A stretch of DNA of 64,000 bases, from contig JAKLTH010000292.1 in NCBI GenBank assembly GCA_025175895.1, positions 124,001 through 188,000 of the forward strand. Reading direction: 5' to 3'. A program made the translations under genes and the position numbers. Source of the stretch: Wurfbainia villosa (lineage: Eukaryota; Streptophyta; Magnoliopsida; Zingiberales; Zingiberaceae). Below, piece after piece: positions 53,147-63,490 of this stretch. Positions within the stretch are counted from its first letter, which is position 1; each line of letters opens with the position of its first letter. The notes below the pieces were generated by a model. It did not search any database. It was not told the origin of the DNA and was given only the letters and a program-made list of their open reading frames with translations.

Positions 53147-54844
53147 CTAACCCTTAAGGATGGATTTTGGAACCCAAAATAAGTTCTTTCCTATTGGGTT
53201 CACTAAAAATTCCTTAGGGATCCATTTTCTAGCAATTACTTTCTTTTTGTCTTGACCCCTAGCTATTAAACATTTATATCCCTTTTCATTTTTCTTTTCT
53301 TTATAACCTAGGCCTTTCTTGTTAAAGCTTGCTCTTTGGCTCCCAATTATCATGTTAAGGGTATTGGAGCCTATTGTAAATTTTTCTAGGGCTTTGGTCA
53401 AATAGTCTACTTTTTCCCTTAAAGCCCTATTTTCTTCTTTGCATGCATCATTAACATCCAAGAGCATATAGTTATCATGTGAGCGTGCATCATTATTGTC
53501 ATCATTAAAACATGCTTTTTCTAATTTTTGTTCTAAATCCTTAATTTGCTCAAACATGCATTTATTCCTTTTCTTTGCCCTAAATAAATCCTTAGTGAGG
53601 CTAGAAATCATCGACATTATTTGCTTAGGGGGTAGATTCGTTACCTCACTTACCAAATCCTCTTCCGATGATGAGGATGTAGAGGAGGCTCCCCCTTCAC
53701 TTGAGCTCTCCTCACTTGAGCTTGCTTCTTCATTTTCGGAGGAGGAGCAATCTAGGTCGTCAAAGGCCATTAGTGCAAGGTTGGAGTAGACATGTTCTTC
53801 CTCTTCGGATGATGATGAGAAAGAAGGATCATCCCATGTCTTTGCTTTGAATGTCTTGGCCTTCCCTTTTTCTTTGGCCTTCTTTTCTTCTTCTTTCTTC
53901 TTCTTGCTCCCCTTCTTCTTCTTTTCTTCCTTCTATCTCTTCTCCTTCTTACTTTTGTTCAAGAGGGGACAATTGTCCCTTATGTGTCCCTCTCCTTGGC
54001 AATTTTAGCAAATGATCTTCCCCCTTGGTCTTCTACTCCTATCATTAGATTTATTAAATTTAAAATTTCTTAAAGCACGCCTTACCTTCCTTACCATGTA
54101 AGCTTCTTCCGTGCTATCCATGGAGGAGGAGGAAGATGCTTCATCGGAGGAGGAGGGGATCTCTATCTTCTTCTTCCCCTTGTGTGCCATCAAGGCTACC
54201 CCTCTTGAAGGTTGAATTCTAGGCTCTTCAACTATTCCTTCAAGCCTTGTTTCATGGAGCTCCATTGTTGAGAAGAACTCCTCTAAGGTACTCACTTCTA
54301 GGTTCTTGGACATGTAGAAGGAGTCCACCATTGAACTCCATTTTGATGACCGGGGAAAAGCATCAATTGCTTTCATGAGCATGTCCCAGTTGGAGAGTCT
54401 TTCTCCTACACTTGTTAGTCCAATCAAAATTTCTTTAAACCTAGAATGTAAGGAGGTTACCTTTTCAAGCTTGATATTTGATAGTTGGTAGCGGAGGAGT
54501 TCTCTTCTTGCAAGTTTGCCCTCCGAGGTTCCTTCATGATGCTCTACTAACTTCTCCCACATCTCCTTTGCACTACAATATTCCCCTATCCTATTTACTT
54601 CTTGTTGGGGAAGTACATTGTATATATGGTGCTTGGCCTTTGAATTCGCCAAGTACTCCTCTCTTTGTCTTTTACTCCATCTTGATTTCTCCAATAGCTC
54701 CCCTTCTTCATTCCTAGGCAACTCGAAATCGTTTTCCATAATTAATAAAATTTCAAAGTAGGTCTCGAAAAATACCTCCATTCTCTTTTTCCACCAAGAG
54801 AATTCCCCCTCGAACTTTGGTGGATGAATATTAGAGCCGACCAT
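53147..54844 (-). pseudogene. gag: Sirevirus-type gag (E2), 565 codons with two in-frame stops
   Basis: Best-kept gag here: one frame from MVGSNIHPPKFEGEFSWWKKRMEVFF to WVPKSILKG, broken only by TAA at 54007-54005 and by a stop near 53937. The first ~190 residues are the capsid-like UBN2-type domain (YLANSKAKHHIYNVLPQQEVNRIGEYCSAKEMWEKLVEHHEGTSE, ..LHSRFKEILIGLTSVG..DAFPRSSKWSSMVDSFYMSKNLEVSTLEEFF). A zinc knuckle C-X-NCQGEGHIRDNC follows, where the TAA replaces the residue after the first C. Then a Lys-rich stretch, an acidic Ser/Glu cluster (DCSSSENEEASSSEESSSEGG), a coiled-coil around CKEENRALREKVDYLTKALEKF, and the terminal WIPKEFLVNPIGKNLFWVPKSILKG. Two point changes separate it from an open frame. 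Confidence 0.9.
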
Positions 54845-54891
54845 TCTTGAATGTGCTTGTTGTGGCGGTTAGTCCTCGACAAGCTTTCCTT

Positions 54892-54904
54892 GGCTCTGAT
54901 ATCA
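54892..54904 (-). other. iMet-type primer binding site of E2
   Basis: Minus strand TGATATCAGAGCC, one mismatch from the copia consensus TGGTATCAGAGCC, two bases after the LTR end TTACA. Confidence 0.8.
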
Positions 54905-54906
54905 CT

Positions 54907-56111
54907 TGTAAGGGGATCGATCGGCCGACTAGAGGGGGGTGAATAGCCCTTTGTCGTTGGATGGTGGAATTTGCTCGTCTACACAATCGTTAGCACAAGC
55001 GGAATACTAATAAAGACAAGCAAATAAACAATGAAAAATACAAACAATGCTAACACCGAAATATAATGTGGTTCACGGCTATGCCGCTAATCCACGGTCC
55101 AATTCGTCCCCGGTGAATCACTCCGCAACCAAATCACTATCGGTCTCTCCTTTGCACTAAGCTAGGTGGAGGTAACCCTTACAACTCAAGAACACTCCTT
55201 ATTTTACAATAGATGTGAAAGAGATCTAGAAGAAGGAGTTTATCACTTGTGGAGCACTTGGATGATGGTTTGGAATATGAGCATTAGCCATCCAAAAGCC
55301 CACACCCTCTCTTTTTATAGAGAGGGTTGATTTCTTCCCGTTGGCCACCACGCGATCATTCGCCCCTTAGCGATCGGTAGGCTACTTAAATGGCCCCCGA
55401 TCACGTCGGATCCCAACCGTTGTAGTCCAACGGAACACTTGACAGTCGACTGATGGATCCCATTAGTCGACTGCTGCCTCCGTAGTCGACTGCCCAGTCG
55501 GCTACGAGCGGTTCTGTGGCCCAAACCCTCTTGACGATCAAGCTCCGCCTTCAATGATCGTCGATGGTTTTAATAGTCGATTTGTCATATGACGATCAAT
55601 CCACTCTTGACTCGATCGGATACCGATCGAACCTATTCGACTCGGAAGCGATCAAATTCCATGGCAATGATCGTGATGTCGGGAAAACTCGTCTGACATT
55701 TAGCCATTGGCCAAGTTCACCTAATGAGCTACTTACAATTTCACTCATTCTCTCATCTCACTCGAAGTTCCTCGCCGAAACTCTCTTCGTTCGCGGCCAC
55801 ATCCCTCGGCAGTATCAGGTGCACGACTCTACAATGCTCCTTCGCGTCTCTTGCCTCCGAAGTCTGCTTCCTTGGCTTCGCTTCAAGTCATCTCGTCCGG
55901 CGGTCCCTCGGCAACATCAAGCGCACGGCTCTGCAATGCTCCTTCTCCGACTCAAGCATGAGGTTGTGAGTGGTGAACCCGCCTAGGCTCCATGTGCGAA
56001 TTACTAAGTCCTGCAAGACTCCAACGCACATATCAAATCATAATCACAACCTAACTTAAACCCTTTGCCACACACATAAAAACCTTATCATGGCAAGAGA
56101 TTGCCCTAACA
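54907..56111 (-). repeat. E2 5' LTR
   Basis: Minus strand TGTTAGGGCAATC...CCTTACA; same layout as 50783-51997, TATA-like TATAAAAAG near 55311-55320 (complement). CAGTCGACTG motifs at 55443-55495. Confidence 0.9.
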
Positions 56112-56451
56112 AAGTATTCATACTTGGACTTTCCCTTGCCAAGACTACACACTTGGACTTCCCTTTGCCAAGTATCCATACTTGGACTTTTCCTTGGCAA
56201 GACTACACACTTGGACTTCCCTTTGCCAAGTCTCCATTTTTAGACTTTCCCTTGCCAAGTCTCCAAACTTGGACTTCTCGATTACCAAGTATTCATACTT
56301 GGACTTTCACTTGCCGAGTCTCCAAACATGGACTTCTTCATTACCAAGTATCCATACTTAGACTTTCCCATGCCAAGTCTCCAAACTTGGACTTCCACTC
56401 GAGTCTTACTCGAGCTTGGTCAATCTTGATCTAAGGTTGATTGCTCCAACA
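56112..56451 (-). repeat. F2 3' LTR, proximal part with minisatellite
   Basis: Resumes with AAGTA and the 'cttggactttcccttgccaag' array, and ends at the LTR start TGTTGGAGCAATC (complement of 56439-56451), followed by the polypurine tract complement 'atctcttccta'. Confidence 0.8.
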
Positions 56452-57683
56452 ATCTCTTCCTAATAATCTCCCTCATATGACCTTGGATGTCCCAAACCAT
56501 CCACTAGTCATACTATCATACATTTTGTCAAACGTATCATCAAACATCAAAACACTATTCGAGTCCCACTAGAGCTTGGTCAACATTTACCTGAGGCTGA
56601 TTGCACTAATATTTTCCCCGTTTTTGATGTTTGATAATACCTTTAAATTAGGCTAACCCACAAGCCCAATTTGACTCTTCTTACGCCAAGGTATAATGAA
56701 GGTTTCCTAATTTAAACTATTCATTTCTCCCCCTTTGGCATACATTAAAAAATCTCTCATCTTCCAATGAGATCTTTCATTCTCCCCCTTTATCCAAATC
56801 TTCATCTTAGATGCCTTCATTCTCCTTAGTGACAAAACCCTTATTACTAAATGAGAGGCAATCCTCATTCTCCCCCTTCTTAAAAATCATCCATCATACC
56901 TAGATGGATAAACTCCCCCTAAAGGCTTGCTCCCCCTTGACCATTGTACCAACAATATCCTTGGAGAAGTCCTAAGCCTGTAGGAAATCTAAACAATAAA
57001 AAATAAGAGTTAAAGTTTAAACTTGAAATTTAACCTCCCTTAAAATTTGATTTACATCCTAATTAACTCTCCAATTCATTATCAATGAACATCTCACCCT
57101 TCCAATGCTTGTCTAAGTATACCAGAGGGTTAGGAGTAACTGGGATACTTAGGATTGCTGATAAATAGCTAAACAAATCTTGTTCAGTAAAAATCAGACA
57201 CATCATTTGACTATGTCAATGACCAATCGAGTGAAACCTTCATCAGTCGACTTGCTACATAAGTAGTTGACTGGTTTCTGCATTTACAAAAATCAAGTTT
57301 TTCAGATTGAATTTTGGAAATGCATAAATAATTCTACATGTTTAGAAAAATTATGAAACTTTATACACATTACTTATGCCAAATACTATGGGAGAAAAAT
57401 AATTTTATATGAAAATGCCCATTAATTTCTAAGAATGATACAAAGTTCAAAACCATTGAAAACTTCAATGTTTTTGACAACTTTGTTTCAATATTCTCAA
57501 TCGAAGATAGACATCACCCAAGTTTTGAAAAATGATTTTAAAATTATTTTCAAATCTCATTTTCAATCATGATCTATGGGCTAAGTATACATGACTTGTA
57601 CATTAGCTTTCCTCAAGATTCATTCATGTCATATCATGAGTTTAAGTTCATATTGATGTAAAGTCTAAGCACCATGAACTTAA
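56452..57683 (-). other. F2 internal 3' region, non-coding, repeated polypurine tracts
   Basis: No credible coding frame in 1.2 kb. CTCCCCCTT-type runs (purine on the element strand) at about 56727-56735, 56782-56790, 56870-56878, 56912-56920 and 56930-56938. The part from 57340 on matches the F1 tail. Confidence 0.7.
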
Positions 57684-58777
57684 TGTTGGATCGAATAAAT
57701 GCTAGAGGGGGTGAATAGCATTTGGAAATCTTTCTTTTCATCGATTGAAACAAGTATGCAGCGGAAATAAAAGCAAAAAAACAAAAGAGAGAACTTTTTT
57801 TTTACTTGGTTCACAATCAACCGGTTGCTAGTCCAAGGCCCCGCGATCCTAGATCGCTTTCGATGGGCAATCCACTAGAAGGTCTCTTCCTTATTGGAGG
57901 TAAGAGACAATGATTACAAAGAAAGAATGTAGAGGAAGATGCAACAAGCCTACCTCTCCTCTTAACAATTAAAAGGCACAAGAATAAAGACAAGAATGAC
58001 TACAAAAACAAACTACCGACTTATGAAGGTGAAGTTGCACGGGTTGTTGGCATTATGACGATGTTGCGTTGTCGAAGAGCACTTTGATTCTCAGAGCACT
58101 TGGATTCTTAGAGCACTTTAAGAGCCTTTTTAGATGATAGAAAGAGGTGAATTGCTTCTCCTTTTATAGCCCTTTGAGTCCTATCTCGTTGAGATCTAGA
58201 TTTGGGTCAAACCTCCACATCACCCCTTCTTTGGTGGATCTTATCCTGTCTCTCCTCGAAGTGATCACTTGACGGGATCGTGATGCCCTCTCATTGATCG
58301 GTGATGGTAGGTTGATCATTGCCATTAACCTCTAGTCAACTGGCAACTTGATCACTTACCTCCAATACAAGGTTAGCACAGAAGTTGTTCATTAATGGCA
58401 AATTCGAAGGTCCTTTATCGTCCGACCTCGACCTAGACCTTCCTATGAAAGTCCTCGGATCACTACCTATGGTTGTCCTCGTACCGAGGACACGTCATTA
58501 CCATCACTCCACCCCGAGAGCTTACCTTTGGTCCTCTTGACCTGTCGCTTAGCTTCTGATCACCACTGAGGTTCCTCGACCCCCCCCAGGTTCTCCTGGT
58601 GTCACCCGACCACTAAGTTTCTGGTCTTGAGATTCTCCTAGTGTCGTCGACCTTAGCATAGCTTAATACATTACCTACACACTCAACACAACATATGAGA
58701 TAATAAGAATGACTTAACTTTGAACCTTTGCCATTATCAAAACCTAGGTTCGATTATCTAGTGCCCCTCCACCAACA
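57684..58777 (-). repeat. LTR-D, 3' LTR of a minus-strand Sirevirus-like element
   Basis: TGTTGGTGGAGGGGC (minus, from 58777) to ATTCGATCCAACA at 57684; 1094 bp, matching the solo LTR at 8458-9520. A TATA-like TATAAAAGG lies near 58153-58161 (complement). It is preceded on the minus strand by the purine tract AAAAAGGGGGAGAT. Confidence 0.85.
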
Positions 58778-59535
58778 ATCTCCCCCTTTTTTATCTATGG
58801 AAAACCAATTCAAAGTTAAGGAAAAATAAGTAGTAAGCATGAAATAATTTCTTTTTCAAATCCTCCCCCTCAAGGGTACCTCCCCCTTAACCCTAGGCAA
58901 GTTTTGAAAAAGAAATCTAACTTCAAGTTTTAAAAAACTTTTCTCCCCCTTAATGTTTTAACTTTAAACTCTTCTCCCTCTTTTGACATATATCAAAAAA
59001 TGAGGGGTGTATTTATAATGTTTAAATGTTTATAAAGAGAAAAGAATCTTTATAACTCCAAGCATGCCCCTTTTTATTTAAAAAATAATAGTTTCAATAT
59101 AATTCATCTAATACGAATGTTCAACTCTTTTTGACTCAATTGATATAAGATGATCAATAGGTCTTGACTAGAGTTGGTTATTTTGAAAAATTATACTCCA
59201 TGATTCATGTTGATGCACTTGTTCTACTTCTGGAATCGAGAGTAAGGTCCTAACATCTCATGTCCATCTATGTGGCTCAGTACACAAACACATTATCCTA
59301 TGTGTTGTGAGATGTGTTGGCTCCTTAAAACTATAGGTGCATGCTTTCTAAGGTAAACCCTAATCTAGTTCCATGTAGCACAAAAGAAAAAGATAGATTA
59401 TAAGTAAAAAAAAATAGGTCTTACTCTACTATGCACATTCCTAATCTTCGTCTAAGCAGATTGAACTCTGCTTTGGGTAAAGATATCTGCTAGGTTCGAT
59501 TTTGATTCCACGTATTCAAGCTTTACATTTCCATT
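58778..59535 (-). mobile_element. Sirevirus-like element D, pol end and 3' tail
   Basis: From the right, minus sense: the last codons of copia RNase H, GNVKLEYVESKSNLADIFTQSRVQSA (about 59530-59450; NLADIFTK is the family motif), then a non-coding tail with at least five CTCCCCC-type tracts (58780-58990). D thus had, or derives from, a full pol gene, unlike E and F. The upstream part is cut off at 59536 by a Copia-A insertion. Confidence 0.75.
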
Positions 59536-60782
59536 TGTTGGGATGTATACTGAAAGTCTAGCCTTTGTATGAACATCTTCATTTTGAAATAAGAATCATA
59601 TAATCATTGTTTGCATTTTATATTTATGCATATTGTAGATAACATGGTGTGTGGTGTCACACAGAAGATCATGTTTTCAGTTCCTTATAGAGTATAAGTA
59701 GAGGCTCACAACTAAGATGGTTTTGGACAAACCATTGGCATAGTTGTAGTGTAATTTGGTATTGGTTTATCTTGACCATAGAATTACACTAGTACACTTT
59801 ATATGTATTGAGCAAGACCGATTTAGAGGTAATTCAATTTATACTGACTATATAATTGAATCAGACCTTAGATATTATGGTGTATATGCTCTTAATCTCG
59901 ATATAATAACGGGCACATGTACTTAGTATTTATTTCTTTGATTTACCAATGAACGAGATTTATGTATTAAATTGATAGTCCTGGTAAGTTGGGAAATAAT
60001 ATTATTCATATGGTGTATCATTGATTATAGGAGAAAACCGTGTCCATATACTAGGATGATGATGTCCCCTTGAGGAGCTCATAAAGTTCATCATGTAAAT
60101 CCTGCAGGTGGACTTGGTCCAACATGATGGTAAGGATGAGTGGTACTACTCATGGAGTTAGATATTAATTAATTAAATTGTCAGTAATTTAATTAATTAA
60201 TGGACATTCGATATCTTAAACACGGAGAGATATTTTGTACAAATAATATGTGGAGCCCATATTTAATTATGGGGGTTGGTGAGGTAGATCAATGATGATC
60301 CTCTAGTGGAATGGATCATCATTAATAGATCGGGTTTTATGTGGTTCGGATCCATTAGGTGGCCAAGATCCAACTCCTCCTCATGGTCTCTATTGTAGCC
60401 TATTATAAATACCTCATGAAGCCTAGATCTATAAAAGGGAGGAAGAGGCTTGGGCGGCAATGAGAGTTGTTGTGCTAGGGTTTGTTGGTTGGCGTTAGAG
60501 GCTTGGGCAGCAACCTAGGGTTTGGCTTCTCTATTGGGCGACGGCAACCCAGGGTTTGGCTCTCGTTTAGCCGACAACAACAAAGAGTTTCCTTCTATTC
60601 TTTCTCCTTTGGTCGGCGCCACCATCTCCATCTCCTTAGGGCCGGCGGCAACACAACAAAGGAGAGGGTTTTCCTTCTTCCTTGGTATAAGGTCGGCGCT
60701 CTCTCCTCCTCTCCCTCTCCTAGGGCCGGCGGCAACCAAAGTTGGTGTTTGGTGGTTGACACAAGTAAGGAGAAGAAGGGAG
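59536..60782 (+). repeat. Copia-A LTR, 3' end deleted
   Basis: TGTTGGGATGTATACTGAAAG start, matching 15742-17495 up to 'gtaaggagaagaagggag' (compare 17034-17052), then a jump into the leader. TATA-like TATAAAAG at 60430-60437. Confidence 0.9.
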
Positions 60783-61300
60783 AGAGGGATATTTTTTAAT
60801 TCCCGTGACCTCCATTACAATTTGACATGTGATGCGAACAAACTTGCGTGTTGGCTCTGAGTGCCTTCCTCCATATCGGATCAGTTTGTTTTGTAGATCA
60901 CTAGGTCAAATTTGGTTATAGGAAGTTATTTAAAAGCATTTGTACTTCCCCATCGGAAGGCACATAATCCGAGATAATTGCCTTAGTATCGGGTAATGGT
61001 AAACACTTAGATGCAAATAAAAGTATCCTCCCCATCGGAGTCACTGCTTTTATTTGTAAGGTCGAAGAGGAACCAACTATTAATTTTATTTATCAAAAAG
61101 TAAGGTTGACAGGATAATAAAATTAATGGGTAAAACCTCCTCTTACAAATGAAGAATTCCTATACGTCCACACTATTGTGGTATACGATATTCTCGGTGT
61201 TTTGAGGTGTTGGTTGATTTTAAAATTTTATTGTTTGAGAAATCAATAAATTTTTGAAATCTAATGTTTTGATCACTGTGATTCTTAGGTTTTTTACAAA
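60783..61300 (+). other. Copia-A leader (second copy)
   Basis: Non-coding; matches the complement of 28040-28560, for example 'gcctccattacaatttgagatgtgatgcg'-like and 'aaaacctcctcttacaaatg'. The joint with the LTR lies in a shared GGGAG. Confidence 0.75.
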
Positions 61301-62090
61301 ATGACTTTCAACCCACTTGCTGTGATTATGAAAGAAAACAAACTTACTGGACCTAACTATGTTGATTGGAAATGGAATCTGGACATTGTCTTTACTGCTG
61401 AGGAGTGCAAATATGTACTCTTTGAAGAGTGCCCTCCTAAGCCTACGAATGATTCTGGTGAAAAGGAGAAAGAGAGTTATAGGAAGTGGATCAATGCAGA
61501 TGAGATGGTACGGTGTTACATTTTGGCTTCTATGTCAAATGTATTGCAACATCAGCATCAGGCAATGACTACTGCCTATGACATGATGCTCAATCTCAAG
61601 GAACTTTTCGGGCACCAGAATTGGGCTACTAGGTAGGAAGTTATGAGAAACTTGATGACAACCACCATGATTGAGGGAACACCCTTAAGGGATCATGTTC
61701 TCAAGATGATGGCTCATTTGAATGAGCTTGAAGTCCTTGGAGTGGAGATCGATGGGGAAACCCAGGTCGATATCATTCTCCTATCTCTACCTAGAGGTTT
61801 TGAGTAGTTTCGCCAGAACTACAACAGGAATAAAAGGTTGTATTCGTTAGCGGAGCTTCTGACAGAACTCCTGGCGATAGAGGGGCTTTTTTGTCAGAGT
61901 GCTTAGGCCATGGTTGCTCAAAAGATTTCTACTTCTAAGTCAAAAGGAAAGAAGAAGAAGAAGAAACAAGGTGTAGCAAAGGTGGCAGGAGGATCTCAAG
62001 GAGGAGTGAAGAAGCCGAAAGGCAAGTGCTTCACTTGCAACCAGACTGGACATTGGAAGGCGGACTGTCCCAATCGAAAATAGAACAAAG
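61301..62090 (+). pseudogene. gag: Copia-A gag and zinc knuckle (second copy)
   Basis: MTFNPLAVIMKENKLTGPNYVDWKWNLDIVFTAEECKYV...MLNLKELFGHQNWATR, stop at 61634, then EVMRNLMTTTMIEGTPLRDHVLKMMAHLNELEVLGVEIDGE in the same frame, stops at 61805 and 61904, then a Lys-rich stretch and an intact knuckle CFTCNQTGHWKADC. All parts lie in one frame, so unlike the first copy there is no frameshift in gag. The ATG at 61301 is the family start, as it is followed at once by the conserved TFNPL. Confidence 0.9.
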
Positions 62091-62188
62091 GTATATCTTT
62101 TAGTTTAGTTGTTGAAACATGCTTAGTGGTGTTATCTACCAGTACTTAGTGTGTAGATACGGGAGCCACTGATCATGTATGCAACTCT
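62091..62188 (+). pseudogene. pol: Copia-A protease start (second copy)
   Basis: The same frame gives CVDTGATDHVCNSLQGF with an intact D-T-G-A active site, preceded by TAG (62147-62149) where the first copy has W. Another TAG is at 62081-62083. It leads directly into the integrase frame. Confidence 0.8.
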
Positions 62189-63490
62189 TTGCAGGGGTTC
62201 CAGGAAACAAGACGACTAGCTGAGGGAGAGATTACCGTCTACATGGGCAATGCTACGAAGGTGGTGGATATTGCAGTGGGAGATGTGTATTTATCTTTTG
62301 ATAGAAATAAAACTTTGGTTCTGAGAAATTGCCTTTATGTACCTTCATTTAGAAAGAATTTGATTTCAGTTTCTAAATTGTTTATGGATGGGTATTCTAT
62401 TTCTTTTAATGATAGAGTTGTTATAAAAAGGAATAGGGAGATTATCTGTTCTGGTGCATTGGTAGAAAATTTATACACTCTTGAACCAAAAACTCCCACG
62501 ATGCAAATAGAAATAAATAACTCATCTTCTAAATCTAATAAGAGAAAAGAACCTTCGAAAATGAACCAAACATATCTTTGGCATCTAAGGTTAGGTCATA
62601 TTAACCTGAGTAGAATTCAAAGGTTGATAGCTAATGGACCTTTGGGTTCATTAGTGGTGGAAGATTTCCCAACCTGTGAATCTTGCTTGGAAGGTAAAAT
62701 GACCAAGAGGCCTTTTAAAACCAAGGGGTATAGAGCTAAAGATGTGTTGAAAGATGTGTTGAAATTGGTCCATTCAGATTTGTGTGGTCCTATGTATATC
62801 CAGGATAGAGGTGGTTTTGAATATTTCATCTATTTTATAGATGATTATTCAAGATATGGATACATTTACTTGATGCGCCACATGTCTGAATGCTTTGACA
62901 GGTTCAAAGAATTCAAGGCTGATGTGGAGAAACGTCAAGGTAAAAGTATCAAGACACTACGATCTGATCATGGTAGTGAGTACCTCTTGGGAGAGTTTAG
63001 GAGTTACTTATCAAAGGCTGGGATTCAATCCCAACTGTCTACACCTGGTACACCCCAGCAGAATGGTGTGGCCGAGCAAACGAATAAGACTCTTATAGAG
63101 ATGGTTAGATCGATGATGAGTTATTCTGAGTTACCAGATTTGTTCTAGGCTTATGCTCTGAAAATGGCAGTGTATATTCTGAACTTAGGACCATCTAAAT
63201 CAGTACCTTCTACTCCCATAGAATTGTGGACTAGGCGAAAGCCTAGTCTGAGACATATTCAGATTTGGGGTAGTCCAGCACATGTGCTCAAGGGAGATGC
63301 TGGTAAGTTGGAACCTCATACAAAAGTGCGCTTGTTCGTAGGCTATCCCAGAGGAACGAAAGGTGGTTTATTCTATATTCCTAGAGATCAGAGGGTGATC
63401 GTTAGAACGAACACTCGATTTTTAAGGGAAGACTATGTGATGAACCATAAGCCCATGAGCAAGATTGTTCTGGAGGAATTAAGAGGATAA
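62189..63490 (+). pseudogene. pol: Copia-A GAG-pre-integrase and integrase (second copy)
   Basis: Zinc-binding H132, H137, C163, C166 (WHLRLGHINL..PTCESCLEGK) and catalytic D197 (HSDLCGPM), D260 (LRSDHGSEY), E296 (NGVAEQTN), numbered from the ATG at 62189, which is only an internal Met. TAG at 63146-63148 replaces W in LFW.AYAL, and TAA at 63488-63490 ends the open stretch after LEELRG. A four-residue duplication (KDVLKDVL) near 62740-62762 is absent from the first copy. All catalytic residues are kept. Confidence 0.92.

Larger units (their letters stand above)
50783..56111 (-). mobile_element. Complete gag-only Sirevirus-like element E2, 5329 bp (minus)
   Basis: 5' LTR 56111-54907 (1205 bp), primer site 54904-54892, gag 54844-53147, non-coding tail with several polypurine tracts, 3' LTR 51997-50783 (1215 bp), perfect TSD AAGTA (50778-50782 and 56112-56116). 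The internal domain is only about 2.9 kb and has no protease, integrase, RT or RNase H. This is the layout described for TR-GAG elements, which rely on enzymes from a partner. The two LTRs are very similar, so the insertion is fairly recent compared with its surroundings. Confidence 0.92.
49480..57683 (-). mobile_element. Sirevirus-like element F2, 3' end (minus), interrupted by E2
   Basis: 3' LTR in two parts (49480-50782 and 56112-56451), split by the complete element E2 with TSD AAGTA, then internal 3' DNA (56452-57683) with repeated polypurine tracts. The 5' part is cut off at 57684 by an LTR-D. No coding sequence remains. Confidence 0.75.
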
